From assembly GCA_017433975.1 (NCBI GenBank), contig JAFRGD010000026.1, positions 1 to 63,556 of the forward strand: 63,556 nt of DNA, written 5' to 3'. Positions 1 through 8,607 of the stretch are shown one piece after another (position 1 is the stretch's first letter; every line of letters starts with the position of its first letter). The notes beneath the pieces are model-generated. The model saw only the letters and a program-made list of their open reading frames with translations. It had not been told where the DNA came from and did no database searches. The position numbers and the translations under genes were made by a program. This DNA is from Mogibacterium sp. GTDB taxonomy: Bacteria > Bacillota > Clostridia > Peptostreptococcales > Anaerovoracaceae.

Positions 1-1
1 C

Positions 2-940
2 GAGGAGACCGCGCTGATGACCTCTATCGAGGGCAGCAGAGGTGAGCCGCATCCGCGTCCACCGTTCCCGGCGGTCAAGGGCCTGTTCCAGTCGCCAACC
101 GTACTCAACAACGTTGAGACATACGCCAACATTCCAAAGATCATCGTCAACGGTCCGGAGTGGTTCGCTTCCATGGGTACCGCGACATCCAAGGGCACCA
201 AGGTATTCGCCCTCGGCGGCAAGGTCAACAACACCGGCCTCGTCGAGGTTCCGATGGGCATGACCCTGAGAGAGGTCATCGAGGACATCGGCGGCGGCGT
301 TCCAAAGGGCAAGAAATTCAAGGCTGCCCAGACCGGCGGCCCGTCCGGCGGATGCATTCCTGACAAATACTATGACATTCCGATCGACTATGAGAACCTG
401 ACCAGCATCGGCTGCATGATGGGTTCCGGCGGACTCATTGTCATGGACGAGGACAACTGCATGGTCGACATCGCCAAGTTCTTCCTCGGCTTCACCGTCA
501 GCGAGTCCTGCGGCAAGTGCACGCCGTGCAGAATCGGTACCAAGCGCATGCTCGAGATCCTCGAGAGGATCTCCGAGGGCAAGGGCGAGCTCTCCGACCT
601 GGACAAGCTCGAACAGCTCGCGATGCACGTCAAGACCAACTCGCTTTGCGGCCTCGGTCAGACGGCGCCAAACCCGGTTCTGTCGACGCTCCGCTTCTTC
701 CGCGATGAGTACATCGCGCACATCGTCGACAAGAAGTGCCCGGCCGGCGTCTGCAAGGCGCTCTGCAGTTACACGATCGACCCGACCAAGTGCAAAGGCT
801 GCACGCTCTGCGCGAGAAAGTGCCCGGCCGATGCGATCACGGGCGAGGTCCGCAAGCCGCACGTCATCGACCAGACCAAGTGCATTAAGTGCGGACAGTG
901 CAAAGAGAACTGCAAGTTCGGCGCGATCGAATTCAAATAG
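2..940 (+). CDS. hydB: NADH-binding subunit of [FeFe] hydrogenase (HydB/NuoF-like), 5' partial
   Basis: The reading frame is open from base 2, so the start lies upstream; about 312 residues are present out of a family length near 600. It is the flavin/NADH-binding subunit that passes electrons to or from the catalytic subunit encoded next. Visible are the end of the FMN/NADH domain, the SLBB-like segment, the NuoF iron-sulfur motif SCGKCTPCR with the later Cys of SLCGLGQ, and a C-terminal 2[4Fe-4S] ferredoxin domain with two CxxCxxCxxxCP-type motifs ([23 protein letters not shown]). That ferredoxin tail separates hydrogenase HydB from plain complex I NuoF. The stop is 14 bases before hydA, which supports one operon. 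The thioredoxin-like HydC subunit would be expected upstream, outside the window. Confidence 0.93.
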   Translation, partial: EETALMTSIEGSRGEPHPRPPFPAVKGLFQSPTVLNNVETYANIPKIIVNGPEWFASMGTATSKGTKVFALGGKVNNTGLVEVPMGMTLREVIEDIGGGVPKGKKFKAAQTGGPSGGCIPDKYYDIPIDYENLTSIGCMMGSGGLIVMDEDNCMVDIAKFFLGFTVSESCGKCTPCRIGTKRMLEILERISEGKGELSDLDKLEQLAMHVKTNSLCGLGQTAPNPVLSTLRFFRDEYIAHIVDKKCPAGVCKALCSYTIDPTKCKGCTLCARKCPADAITGEVRKPHVIDQTKCIKCGQCKENCKFGAIEFK

Positions 941-954
941 TGGAGGTGAGGAAT

Positions 955-2709
955 ATGGCAGATATCAAAGTAACGGTAGATAACATTCAAGTTACAGTTC
1001 CGGAAGGCTCCACTCTGCTTGAGGCGGCGCACGCTGCCGGGATCGACATCCCGACGCTCTGCTTCCTTAAGGACGTCAACGAGATCGGCGCCTGCAGAAT
1101 GTGCCTGTGCGAGGTCGAGGGTGCCAGAGGTCTGGTGACCTCCTGCGTCTTCCCGGTACAGGACGGTATGGTAGCGCATACCAATACGGCGAGACTAAGA
1201 GAGGCGAGGAGGAAGACTCTTCAGCTGATCCTGTCCGACCACAACATGGACTGCCTCGCTTGCGTCCGCAGCGGCAACTGCGAGCTGCAGAAACTGTGCA
1301 AGCGCTATGGCGTCGAGGACTCTGACTACTATGCAGGCAAAAAGAACGATTTCACAATCGACGACAGTTCTGCATCGATCGTCAGAGACAACAGTAAGTG
1401 CATCCTTTGCCGCAGATGCGTCGGAGCGTGCGAAAACCTCCAGGGCATCGGCGTCATCGGCACCAACAACAGAGGGTTCGATACCTTCATCGGCTGCGCC
1501 TTCGACATGCCGCTGGCGGAGACCTCCTGCGTGAACTGCGGACAGTGCATCGTTGCCTGCCCGGTCGGCGCACTGCATGAGAAGGATTCGACCAAGGAAG
1601 TCATGGCGGCAATCGAAGACCCGACCAAGCACGTCGTCGTTCAGGCGGCGCCGTCCACCAGAGTCGGTCTGGGCGACTGCTTCGGCATGCCGCTCGGCGC
1701 GGAGGTCGAGGGAAAGATGGCCGCGGCCATGAGAAGACTCGGCTTCGACGCGGTGTTCGACACCAACTTCTCCGCGGACCTCACGATCGTCGAGGAAGCG
1801 AACGAGCTCATCGAGCGCGTGACCAAGGGCGGCGTTCTGCCGATGATCACGTCCTGCTCGCCGGGCTGGATCAAGTTCTGCGAACACTACTACCCGGATC
1901 AGCTCGCGCATGTCTCGTCCTGCAAGTCCCCGCAGCAGATGTTCGGCGCGGTCGCCAAGTCCTATTATGCGGAGCTCAAGGGTATCGATCCAAAGGATAT
2001 CGTATCCGTTTCGATCATGCCTTGCACGGCAAAGAAATTCGAGCTCGGAAGACCGGATCAGGACGCAACGGGTTATCCGGACGTCGACTATGCGCTGACG
2101 ACAAGAGAACTCGGCAGAATGATCACCGAGGCCGGCATCGACTTCGTCAACCTGCCGCCTGAGAAATATGACAGCCCACTCGGCGAGTACACCGGCGCGG
2201 CGGTCATCTTCGGCGCGACCGGCGGCGTCATGGAGGCTGCGCTCCGTACGGCGGTCGAGTGGATCACCGGCGAGACCCTGCAGAAACTCGACTTCGTCGA
2301 TGTCCGCGGTACCAAGGGCATCAAGGAAGCGAGCTACGACCTGAACGGCCTGACCGTCAAGGTCGCCGTCGCGAGCGGTCTTGCCAACGCACGCAAGGTC
2401 ATGGACATGGTCAGAGCCGGCACCGCCGACTACACGTTCATTGAGATCATGGCCTGCCCGGGCGGCTGCGTCAACGGCGGCGGCCAGCCGCACGTCGATT
2501 CCTCCGTCCGCAACTTCGCAGACGTCAGAGCGATCCGTGCAAAGAGCCTGTACGACCTCGACGCGAGCCTGCCGCTCCGCAAATCTCATGAGAACCCTGA
2601 GATCATTGCGCTTTACGAGAACTACCTCGGCGAGTACGGCAGCCACAAGGCGCACCACCTGCTGCACACCACGTATGTGGAGAGAGTTGTCAACCAGCAG
2701 GCAGACTAA
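955..2709 (+). CDS. hydA: [FeFe] hydrogenase catalytic subunit, NADH-dependent/bifurcating type
   Basis: 584 residues. The ATG at 955 follows GGAGGTGAG and begins the conserved N terminus; an upstream in-frame ATG at 889 lies inside hydB. Domains in order: an N-terminal [2Fe-2S] domain (Cys36, Cys47, Cys50, Cys64), the NuoG-like His/Cys3 [4Fe-4S] site (HNMDCLACVRSGNC), two [4Fe-4S] motifs (CILCRRCVGAC, CVNCGQCIVACP), then the H-cluster domain. The three H-cluster signatures are intact: TSCSPGW (Cys301), MPCTAKK (Cys357) and MACPGGCVNGGGQP (Cys501 and Cys505). Together with HydB it would reversibly produce H2 using NADH, probably with reduced ferredoxin as co-substrate; the bifurcating mode is inferred from domain layout. 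A terminator follows. Confidence 0.96.
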   Translation: MADIKVTVDNIQVTVPEGSTLLEAAHAAGIDIPTLCFLKDVNEIGACRMCLCEVEGARGLVTSCVFPVQDGMVAHTNTARLREARRKTLQLILSDHNMDCLACVRSGNCELQKLCKRYGVEDSDYYAGKKNDFTIDDSSASIVRDNSKCILCRRCVGACENLQGIGVIGTNNRGFDTFIGCAFDMPLAETSCVNCGQCIVACPVGALHEKDSTKEVMAAIEDPTKHVVVQAAPSTRVGLGDCFGMPLGAEVEGKMAAAMRRLGFDAVFDTNFSADLTIVEEANELIERVTKGGVLPMITSCSPGWIKFCEHYYPDQLAHVSSCKSPQQMFGAVAKSYYAELKGIDPKDIVSVSIMPCTAKKFELGRPDQDATGYPDVDYALTTRELGRMITEAGIDFVNLPPEKYDSPLGEYTGAAVIFGATGGVMEAALRTAVEWITGETLQKLDFVDVRGTKGIKEASYDLNGLTVKVAVASGLANARKVMDMVRAGTADYTFIEIMACPGGCVNGGGQPHVDSSVRNFADVRAIRAKSLYDLDASLPLRKSHENPEIIALYENYLGEYGSHKAHHLLHTTYVERVVNQQAD

Positions 2710-2740
2710 TTCATCATCAGCGTATTATAAAAAAAGCAGC

Positions 2741-2768
2741 GCCGGTCCATCGGACCGGCGTTGTTTTT
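2741..2768 (+). terminator. Intrinsic terminator after hydA
   Basis: An 8-bp perfect stem GCCGGTCC/GGACCGGC with a 3-base loop is followed by GTTGTTTTTC. It ends the hydB-hydA transcript and separates it from the convergent aminopeptidase gene. Confidence 0.85.
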
Positions 2769-2819
2769 CTTTTTGCATTGTTTTGATCAAGTGCCGCGGC
2801 AAACCGCGCAGGAAGCGGA

Positions 2820-4199
2820 CTACGCGTCAAGCAGGAAGGCGACATAGCCTTTCTTCGCTTCGTAAAGATCGGCCTTGCTGACGGCCTCCCACGGCGCGTG
2901 CATGCTGAGGACCGGGACGCCGCTGTCGACGACCTGCATGTCGTAGAGGGACAGGATGTAAGCGATCGTCCCGCCGCCACCGGCGTCGACTTTGGCGAGC
3001 TCGGCGGTCTGGAAGGTGACGTGATTGTCATCAAAGATCCGCCGGACGACCGCGAGGTATTCCGCGTTCGCGTCGTTGCAATGGAACTTGCCGCCAGCGC
3101 CGGTGTATTTGTTGATCGACAGGCCGTGGCCCAGCAGCGCGGCGTTCGCCCGTTCAAACCGGTCCTGGAAGAGCGGATCGTATGCGGCGCTGACGTCGGA
3201 CGAAAGCATCCGGCTGTTCCGCAGCACGCGGGTGAGGTTGAGCTCACTGTAGATTCCCATGCGGCCCAGGACTTCGCGGACGGTATCCTCAAAGAAGTGC
3301 GACTCCATGCCGGTCGCGCCGATGCTGCCGATCTCCTCCTTGTCGACGAAGAGAGCGCATGCGGTCTTGGTCGGTGCGGTAACCTCAAGGAACGCGACCG
3401 CCTCGGTGTAGGCGCAGGACCGGTCGTCGTGACCGTACGCGAGGATCATGCTGCGGTCGAAGCCGGCTTCGCGGGCGCGGCCTGCCGGGACGACCTCAAG
3501 CTCGGCGGAGAGGAAGTCTTCTTCTTCGATGGCGTATTTCTCCTTGAGCAGCTTGAGTATATTGGCCTTGACGGCGTTCTTCTCCACGCCGGTGAGCGGG
3601 GTCGATCCGACCGTGAGGTCGAGGTTCTCTCCCTCGATGATCTTGGTGGCGGTCTTTTCCATCTGCTCGTGCGCGAGGTGCGGCAGGAGGTCGGTGATGA
3701 AGAAGACCGGGTCGGCCGGGTCTTCACCGACGTTTACCTTGACGACGGTCCCGTCCTTTCGGGCGAAGACGCCGTGAATCGCGAGCGGAATCGCGACCCA
3801 TTGGTATTTCTTGACACCGCCGTAATAATGCGTGTTGAGATAGGCGAAGTCGTCGCTCTCGTACAGCGGGTTTTGCTTGATATCGAGGCGCGGGGAGTCG
3901 ATGTGCGCGCCGAGGATGTTCATGCCGTTGTTGATGAGATCCTCGCCGACGTTCAACAGGAGAAGCGCTTTTTTCATGTTTACAGCGTAGATTTTGCTCC
4001 CGACGGTCAATGAGTCGCCCGCGGCGATTACGTCCCGCAAATCGCGATATCCGCGCTTCTCGGCCATGTCTACAAAGAGGTCGACGCATTCCCGTTCGGT
4101 CTTGGCGGTCGACATGAAGTCGATGTATCCTTTGCTCAGCTCCTCGACGGCGGCGAGGTCTGTTTCAGTGTAACTTGTCCATGCATTTTTATCTTTCAT
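2820..4199 (-). CDS. M18 family aminopeptidase
   Basis: 459 residues from the ATG at 4199, preceded on the minus strand by AGAGGTGA; the frame extends to 4256 but that region has no good ribosome site. It is a cytosolic zinc aminopeptidase of the aspartyl-aminopeptidase (M18) family that removes N-terminal residues from peptides. Family metal-site motifs are visible: GAHIDSPRLD near residue 90, DKEEIGSIGATGM in the middle, a GHDDRSCAYTE segment and a C-terminal SMHAPWE (family consensus SMHA.E). Length fits the family. The gene is divergent from arginine deiminase, so peptide and arginine catabolism may be jointly organised. Which N-terminal residue is preferred cannot be read from sequence. 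Confidence 0.93.
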   Translation of the reverse strand: MKDKNAWTSYTETDLAAVEELSKGYIDFMSTAKTERECVDLFVDMAEKRGYRDLRDVIAAGDSLTVGSKIYAVNMKKALLLLNVGEDLINNGMNILGAHIDSPRLDIKQNPLYESDDFAYLNTHYYGGVKKYQWVAIPLAIHGVFARKDGTVVKVNVGEDPADPVFFITDLLPHLAHEQMEKTATKIIEGENLDLTVGSTPLTGVEKNAVKANILKLLKEKYAIEEEDFLSAELEVVPAGRAREAGFDRSMILAYGHDDRSCAYTEAVAFLEVTAPTKTACALFVDKEEIGSIGATGMESHFFEDTVREVLGRMGIYSELNLTRVLRNSRMLSSDVSAAYDPLFQDRFERANAALLGHGLSINKYTGAGGKFHCNDANAEYLAVVRRIFDDNHVTFQTAELAKVDAGGGGTIAYILSLYDMQVVDSGVPVLSMHAPWEAVSKADLYEAKKGYVAFLLDA

Positions 4200-4243
4200 T
4201 GATTCACCTCTAAATACGTATTGAGGCGCAGTTGGCGCCAGCA

Positions 4244-4295
4244 AAGATAATACCACATTTCAGCGGTTGCAACAAGCGGGAATCCTTGCTAATAT
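4244..4295. promoter_or_regulatory. Divergent promoters sharing one -35 hexamer
   Basis: The self-complementary hexamer TTGCAA (4267-4272) lies 17 bases from TAATAT (4290-4295) on the plus strand, towards arcA. On the minus strand it lies 17 bases from TATCTT (4249-4244), towards the aminopeptidase gene. The arcA promoter is the stronger match. Confidence 0.5.
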
Positions 4296-4319
4296 ATGCA
4301 AGGGGAAGGGGGACTGCAC

Positions 4320-5561
4320 ATGGCTGTGAAGGAGACTGACATGACAAGAACAGTGCATAACTATTCGGAGATCGGCAAACTCAACAAAGTCCTGTTGCAC
4401 CGGATCGGAAGCGAGGTTGAGGGACTCGTTCCGGACAACTTCGCGCGGCTGCTTTTCGACGACATTCCGTACCTCAGAGTCGCCCAGGAAGAGCACGACC
4501 GGTTTGCGTCGCTTTTGCGACAGAACGGGGTCGAGGTCGTCTATTATGTCGATGAGACCGCCGCTGCGCTCCGCGACGACGAGGTGCGCCGGAACTTTAT
4601 CGAAGAATTTCTTGAAGAGACCTATCTGACGTCAGATCATTTGAAGGAGGCGCTCCAGGAGTACCTGTCCGGCCTGCCGCCGGTAAAGCTCGTCGAAACG
4701 GTCATCAAGGGGATCAAGAAATCGGACCTCCCGGGCTTTGAGGCAAAGTCCCTTGCGGATCAGATCGATACCGGCTACCCGTTCTACATGGATCCGATGC
4801 CGAATATGTACTTCACCCGCGACCAGGGGGCGTGCATCGGGAACGGGATCGCAGTGCATCACATGAGCACGGTGACGCGGCGGCGGGAGAGCCTGCTGCT
4901 CAAGTACATGTACCAATATAACAAAGATTTCGCGCCGGAGGGAACGCAGCTGTGGTATGACTATCACGATCCGTATTCCCTCGAGGGCGGGGATATCCTC
5001 GTCCTGAACCGCGAAATCGTCGCGGTCGGCCTGTCGGAACGGACGACCGCGCGGGCCATCGAGTGTCTGGCAAAGACTCTGCTCAGCGAGTCCGACTTTC
5101 AAAAGGTAATCGTGTTCGCCATTCCTAAGAAGCGCGCGTTCATGCACCTCGACACGGTCTTTACGATGGTAGATTACGATCAGTTCACCATTCATCCGGA
5201 GATCGAGGAACCGCTGCAGCTGTTTGAGATCACGCTGGACGGGGAGGGAACGTGCCGGATCACGTCCACGACGGAGAACCTACGGCACCTGCTCGCGAGG
5301 GTTCTCAGGCTCCCGGCGGTCAACCTGATCCGGTGCGGCGGAAACGACGCCATGGCAGCGCAGCGCGAGCAGTGGAACGACGGATCCAACACGCTCGCCA
5401 TCGCGCCGGGAAAGGTCATCACTTACGAGCGGAATTACGTGACGAACAATCTTTTACACAAGAACGGAATCGAGGTGCTGACGATTCCGAGCTCCGAACT
5501 CTCCCGCGGCAGGGGCGGCCCTCGGTGCATGTCCTGCCCGGTCAACCGCAACGATACCTAA
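4320..5561 (+). CDS. arcA: Arginine deiminase
   Basis: 413 residues. The ATG at 4320 is chosen because a purine-rich AAGGGGAAGGGGGA site sits just upstream; ATGs at 4296 and 4341 are alternatives. The enzyme hydrolyses L-arginine to citrulline and ammonia, the first step of the ADI pathway. Family motifs are present: FTRDQGA, YDYHDPYSLEGGDI, FMHLDTVF with the catalytic His, and the C-terminal GGPRCMSCP segment with the nucleophilic Cys. No ornithine carbamoyltransferase, carbamate kinase or antiporter gene is adjacent, so the rest of the pathway must be elsewhere or absent. Confidence 0.95.
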   Translation: MAVKETDMTRTVHNYSEIGKLNKVLLHRIGSEVEGLVPDNFARLLFDDIPYLRVAQEEHDRFASLLRQNGVEVVYYVDETAAALRDDEVRRNFIEEFLEETYLTSDHLKEALQEYLSGLPPVKLVETVIKGIKKSDLPGFEAKSLADQIDTGYPFYMDPMPNMYFTRDQGACIGNGIAVHHMSTVTRRRESLLLKYMYQYNKDFAPEGTQLWYDYHDPYSLEGGDILVLNREIVAVGLSERTTARAIECLAKTLLSESDFQKVIVFAIPKKRAFMHLDTVFTMVDYDQFTIHPEIEEPLQLFEITLDGEGTCRITSTTENLRHLLARVLRLPAVNLIRCGGNDAMAAQREQWNDGSNTLAIAPGKVITYERNYVTNNLLHKNGIEVLTIPSSELSRGRGGPRCMSCPVNRNDT

Positions 5562-5588
5562 ACACGAAAAGAGACAAAAAGCATATTT

Positions 5589-6047
5589 ATGAAGACAAAA
5601 GCGATTCTCATTACACTATTTTGGTCGATGGTGCCCGTCATCGAGCTCCGGGGAGCGATCCCGCGCGGCATCGTCGCAGGGCTGGACTTCAAGACGGCGC
5701 TCATCGTCGCGATCATCGGGAACCTGATCCCGGTTCCGATCCTGGTGTTGTTTACCACCAAAGTATTCGCGTGGCTCCGCACAAAGAGCGAATGGCTGAA
5801 CCGGCTTGTGACAAAACTGGAAGAAAAAGGACGGAGCAAGCAAGGCTCCGTCGAAAAATATAAGTTCTGGGGGTTGATGTTGCTGGTCGCGATCCCGCTG
5901 CCGGGGACCGGCGCCTGGACCGGCTGCCTGGTCGCCGCGCTGATGGAGATGAAACTCAAAGACGCGTTTCCTGCCATCGCCCTCGGCGTCGTGCTCGCCG
6001 GCCTCATCGTGACCGCAGTCACGTACGGGGTCGTCGTGGCGTTCTAA
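5589..6047 (+). CDS. Small integral membrane protein, COG2426 / Sm_multidrug_ex family
   Basis: 152 residues. Hydrophobic helices surround a basic, soluble central loop (around residues 65-90). The N-terminal motif PVIELRGAIPRG and the later IPLPGTGAWTG are hallmarks of this poorly characterised family, annotated in databases as putative small multidrug exporter; I know of no firm functional proof. It starts 27 bases after arcA on the same strand and may be cotranscribed with it. The next gene is convergent. Transport of a specific substrate should not be assumed. Confidence 0.8.
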   Translation: MKTKAILITLFWSMVPVIELRGAIPRGIVAGLDFKTALIVAIIGNLIPVPILVLFTTKVFAWLRTKSEWLNRLVTKLEEKGRSKQGSVEKYKFWGLMLLVAIPLPGTGAWTGCLVAALMEMKLKDAFPAIALGVVLAGLIVTAVTYGVVVAF

Positions 6048-6052
6048 AAAAT

Positions 6053-6868
6053 CTACTTGGTCTCGCCGAGGTAGTTCGGGGTGAGGCGGTCGCTAAGCGG
6101 CGCGTCGAGCAGAACCGCATCCATCAGATTGTCGATCTCAGCGCAGGTCTCGGCGACGCACTTGCGCATCGCTCTATACAAAACAAGATTGCTCTTATCA
6201 CAGACGTGGTCATTGCCGTTCGCGACGACCATGTCTCTTTTGTTCTTGACGCCTTCAATGCGGATAGCGGTCAGGATGCCGTAGAGAGCGGCGCGGATGC
6301 CCGCGTTGCGGTTGCACATCATGGCGAGGTAACGGTCCATGGAACCGATGGCCTGCGTGACCTGTCCCGGAGAAGGCGACTCGTAGAACTTGGCGATGGT
6401 CGCGGAAAGTTTCCTGTTGTACGGGAAGACATTCTTGGTATCCAGGTCATATGGTTTCTTACCATCGCGGGCGAGGACGTGGTTGTCGAACTCGCGCTCG
6501 ACCTTGGCGTGCGTGACGTTGAGCTCCGCCATGTATTTGTCGACCAGCGGGTGGAGGGCGGAGTCCAGCATGTAGTGGCAGAGCGAGCCAATCAGATAGC
6601 TGTAAGCCTCCGGGGAATTCTCCGCCTTGGCGGTCCTGACGGCCTTTTCAAAGAAGACCTTGCCGGAGGAATTATGAATGTACTGACCTTCCTTATTGAG
6701 GGCGTTCTGTGAATACGGCTGGTAGAACGCGAGAAAGTCCGGTCCCTGCAGACCAATCAGGAACGCGTCGATGCTGTCGCTGCTGTTGTTGATGATCGAC
6801 TTGACGTCTTCCGGCATGTTGCGGATGATGTCTTTCCCGAAATAATAATGCGCGTAATGTGCTGGCAT
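6053..6868 (-). CDS. Zinc-dependent phospholipase C-like protein
   Basis: 271 residues. The N terminus MPAHYAHYYFG and the internal motifs LQGPDFLAFYQP and GSLCHYMLDSALHPLVDKY match the Zn_dep_PLPC (PF00882) family: His/Asp residues spaced through helices that bind metal. Many clostridial members have no signal peptide, and none is visible here, so a secreted toxin role is unlikely; cytoplasmic or unknown function is more probable. It converges on the COG2426 gene with only 5 bases between stops. Upstream lies a hairpin shared with the 3' end of the permease gene. Confidence 0.82.
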   Translation of the reverse strand: MPAHYAHYYFGKDIIRNMPEDVKSIINNSSDSIDAFLIGLQGPDFLAFYQPYSQNALNKEGQYIHNSSGKVFFEKAVRTAKAENSPEAYSYLIGSLCHYMLDSALHPLVDKYMAELNVTHAKVEREFDNHVLARDGKKPYDLDTKNVFPYNRKLSATIAKFYESPSPGQVTQAIGSMDRYLAMMCNRNAGIRAALYGILTAIRIEGVKNKRDMVVANGNDHVCDKSNLVLYRAMRKCVAETCAEIDNLMDAVLLDAPLSDRLTPNYLGETK

Positions 6869-6888
6869 GGGTTTTCTCCTAATAAATC

Positions 6889-6919
6889 ATGGGGTTGCGG
6901 AAGAATCCTGCAACCCCAT
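6889..6919 (-). terminator. Hairpin after the NCS2 permease gene
   Basis: A 10-bp inverted repeat (ATGGGGTTGC/GCAACCCCAT) lies between the permease stop and the phospholipase-like gene. On the minus strand it is followed by GATTTATT, a poor U-tract, so it is either a weak terminator or a processing hairpin. Confidence 0.5.
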
Positions 6920-6953
6920 TGTAGCATAATCCGACAAATTGTGTCGATTTTTT

Positions 6954-8300
6954 TTAGTATTTTCCGAGGGAGCCGGAGAGCTGGTCGTTTGGCTTCTCGG
7001 CGAAGGAGAGGTCTTTGCCCGGGAGGATCGCATTGAGGACGATGCCGACGATGGAAGCGACCGCGAGGCCGGAGAGGCTGACCGAGCCGAGCATGATCGA
7101 GCCGGCTTCACTGTAGCCGATACCGATCGCAAGGCCGAGGATCAGGGCCGCGATGATGATGTTGCGCGACTCCTGGAAGTTGGTCTTGTTCTCGACGACG
7201 TTCCGGATGCCGACGGCGGAGATCATGCCGTACAGGATGAGGGAGACGCCGCCGATGGTCGCTGCCGGCATGGCCGAGATGATCGCGGCGAACTTCGGGC
7301 AGAAGCTGAGGACGATTGCGTAGATCGCGGCGAGCTCGATGACGAACGGGTCGTATACCTTGGTAAGCGCGAGGACGCCGGTGTTCTCACCGTAAGTTGT
7401 ATTGGCAGGTGCGCCGAAGAGGGAGGCGATGGTCGTGCCGATACCGTCACCGATCAGGGTGCGGTGCAGGCCCGGGTCTTCGATGAAGTTCTTGCCAACG
7501 GTCGAGCTGATCGCCGAGATATCGCCGACGTGCTCCATCATGGTAGCTACTGCGATCGGGACGATCGTGATGATCGAGCTGACGAGCAGCGCGCTGTTCA
7601 CGCCGTTGCCGAACAGTCCGAAGACCGTATCCTGCATGGCGACCGGAAGTCCGATCCATTTTGCTTCGTGGACGACCGTCCAGTCGACGTTGCCGGTCAG
7701 CGCCGCGACGAGGTAGGAGGCGACCACGCCGAGCAGGATCGGGATGATCTTGATCATGCCTTTGCCCCAGATGTTGCAGACGATGACGACCACGATGGCG
7801 ACCAGGGCGATGCCCCAGTTCGCGCTGCAGTTATTGATGGCGGACGGTGCGAGGTTGAGGCCGATCGCGATGATGATCGGGCCGGTCACGACCGGAGGGA
7901 AGAACGTCATGACTTTTTTGCTCCCGACGGCCTTGCAGATGAGCGCGAGGATCAGATAGAGCAGACCCGCGCAGGCGACGCCGACGCAGGCGTATGGACG
8001 CGCCTGTCTCGAGGTCAGGCCGGCGGCCACTCCGGCGTTGGTGACGGCGGCATATCCGCCGAGGAACGCGAATGACGAGCCTAGGAAGACCGGAATCTTT
8101 CTCCCGGTAACAAAGTGCATGAATAAGGTGGCGAGGCCCGCGAAGAGCAGCGTCGCGGAAACGCTCAGGCCTGTGATAATAGGTACTAGTACAGTTGCGC
8201 CAAACATGGCGAACATGTGCTGCAGTCCCAGGACCAGCGTTTTGGACGTCCCCAGCGTCCGTGCATCGTAGATGCCTTGATTCAGTTCGTGTTCACTCAT
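6954..8300 (-). CDS. uraA: NCS2 family uracil/xanthine permease
   Basis: 448 residues with roughly 14 hydrophobic segments. It should import a nucleobase by proton symport at the cytoplasmic membrane. NCS2 hallmarks include LGLQHMFAMFGATVLVP near the N terminus, VFLGSSFAFLGG, the transmembrane-8-like EHVGDISAI and the GAPANTTYGENTGVLAL segment. These fit uracil permease slightly better than xanthine permease, but the substrate is not certain. The gene is preceded by a strong promoter at 8507-8534 and a leader of about 200 bases with a terminator, described separately. That layout supports control by premature termination, plausibly responding to pyrimidines. Confidence 0.88.
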   Translation of the reverse strand: MSEHELNQGIYDARTLGTSKTLVLGLQHMFAMFGATVLVPIITGLSVSATLLFAGLATLFMHFVTGRKIPVFLGSSFAFLGGYAAVTNAGVAAGLTSRQARPYACVGVACAGLLYLILALICKAVGSKKVMTFFPPVVTGPIIIAIGLNLAPSAINNCSANWGIALVAIVVVIVCNIWGKGMIKIIPILLGVVASYLVAALTGNVDWTVVHEAKWIGLPVAMQDTVFGLFGNGVNSALLVSSIITIVPIAVATMMEHVGDISAISSTVGKNFIEDPGLHRTLIGDGIGTTIASLFGAPANTTYGENTGVLALTKVYDPFVIELAAIYAIVLSFCPKFAAIISAMPAATIGGVSLILYGMISAVGIRNVVENKTNFQESRNIIIAALILGLAIGIGYSEAGSIMLGSVSLSGLAVASIVGIVLNAILPGKDLSFAEKPNDQLSGSLGKY

Positions 8301-8340
8301 AGTTGATTCGTCCTCCCTTTTTTATATATTCAATATTTCA

Positions 8341-8368
8341 AAAAAGTGGCTGAAACAGCCACTTTCAT
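8341..8368 (-). terminator. Attenuator-type terminator in the uraA leader
   Basis: On the minus strand AAGTGGCTG, loop TTT, CAGCCACTT is followed by T residues; it lies between the permease promoter and gene, about 40 bases before the start codon. A terminator in this position should stop most transcripts unless it is relieved. Confidence 0.8.
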
Positions 8369-8457
8369 TTGACAGGTCGATTGAGGAGACAATGGGAAGG
8401 GGAGAGTATCCCCGACAACACCGGGATGGATTCATGAACCGTGATGATGACCGACAT
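8365..8457 (-). CDS. Candidate 30-residue leader peptide of the uraA attenuator
   Basis: ATG at 8457 is preceded by AAGAGGTCAC, an AGAGG site five bases from the start. The frame reads MSVIITVHESIPVLSG, then ILSPSHCLLNRPVK, and stops at TGA (8367-8365). The stop codon directly abuts the 5' arm of the terminator, so a ribosome finishing this peptide would cover the stem. The second half of the frame is pyrimidine-rich (CTC, TCC, CCT, TCC, CTC, CTC codons). This geometry resembles E. coli pyrL before pyrBI, where UTP level sets how closely the ribosome follows polymerase. Seen: frame, ribosome site and position. Inferred: translation and function. It may be chance. Confidence 0.4.
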   Translation of the reverse strand: MSVIITVHESIPVLSGILSPSHCLLNRPVK

Positions 8458-8506
8458 GTGACCTCTTTGCAAACCGATTGAACTATATCTTGTTATATTC
8501 TTGTTT

Positions 8507-8534
8507 ATTATACACACATTTTGTGACATGTCAA
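8507..8534 (-). promoter_or_regulatory. Promoter of the uraA leader transcript
   Basis: On the minus strand TTGACA (8534-8529), a 16-base spacer and TATAAT (8512-8507) give two perfect hexamers. Transcription would begin near 8500 and yield a leader of about 200 bases. Confidence 0.85.
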
Positions 8535-8607
8535 CACATCATGTTGTATAAAAACAGAAAAAACAATTGGTTTACTAATAATTATTTACGGTCAAAATCC
8601 ATTGTGG

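Noticed and set aside
1195..2667. 490-codon open frame antisense to hydA
   Set aside because: Hydrogenase motifs on the plus strand are complete; long antisense frames are expected in GC-rich coding DNA and this one shows no family motif.
8301..8500. PyrR-binding loop or purine riboswitch before the NCS2 permease
   Set aside because: I could not find the PyrR consensus loop or the purine riboswitch core; only the terminator and leader frame are supported.
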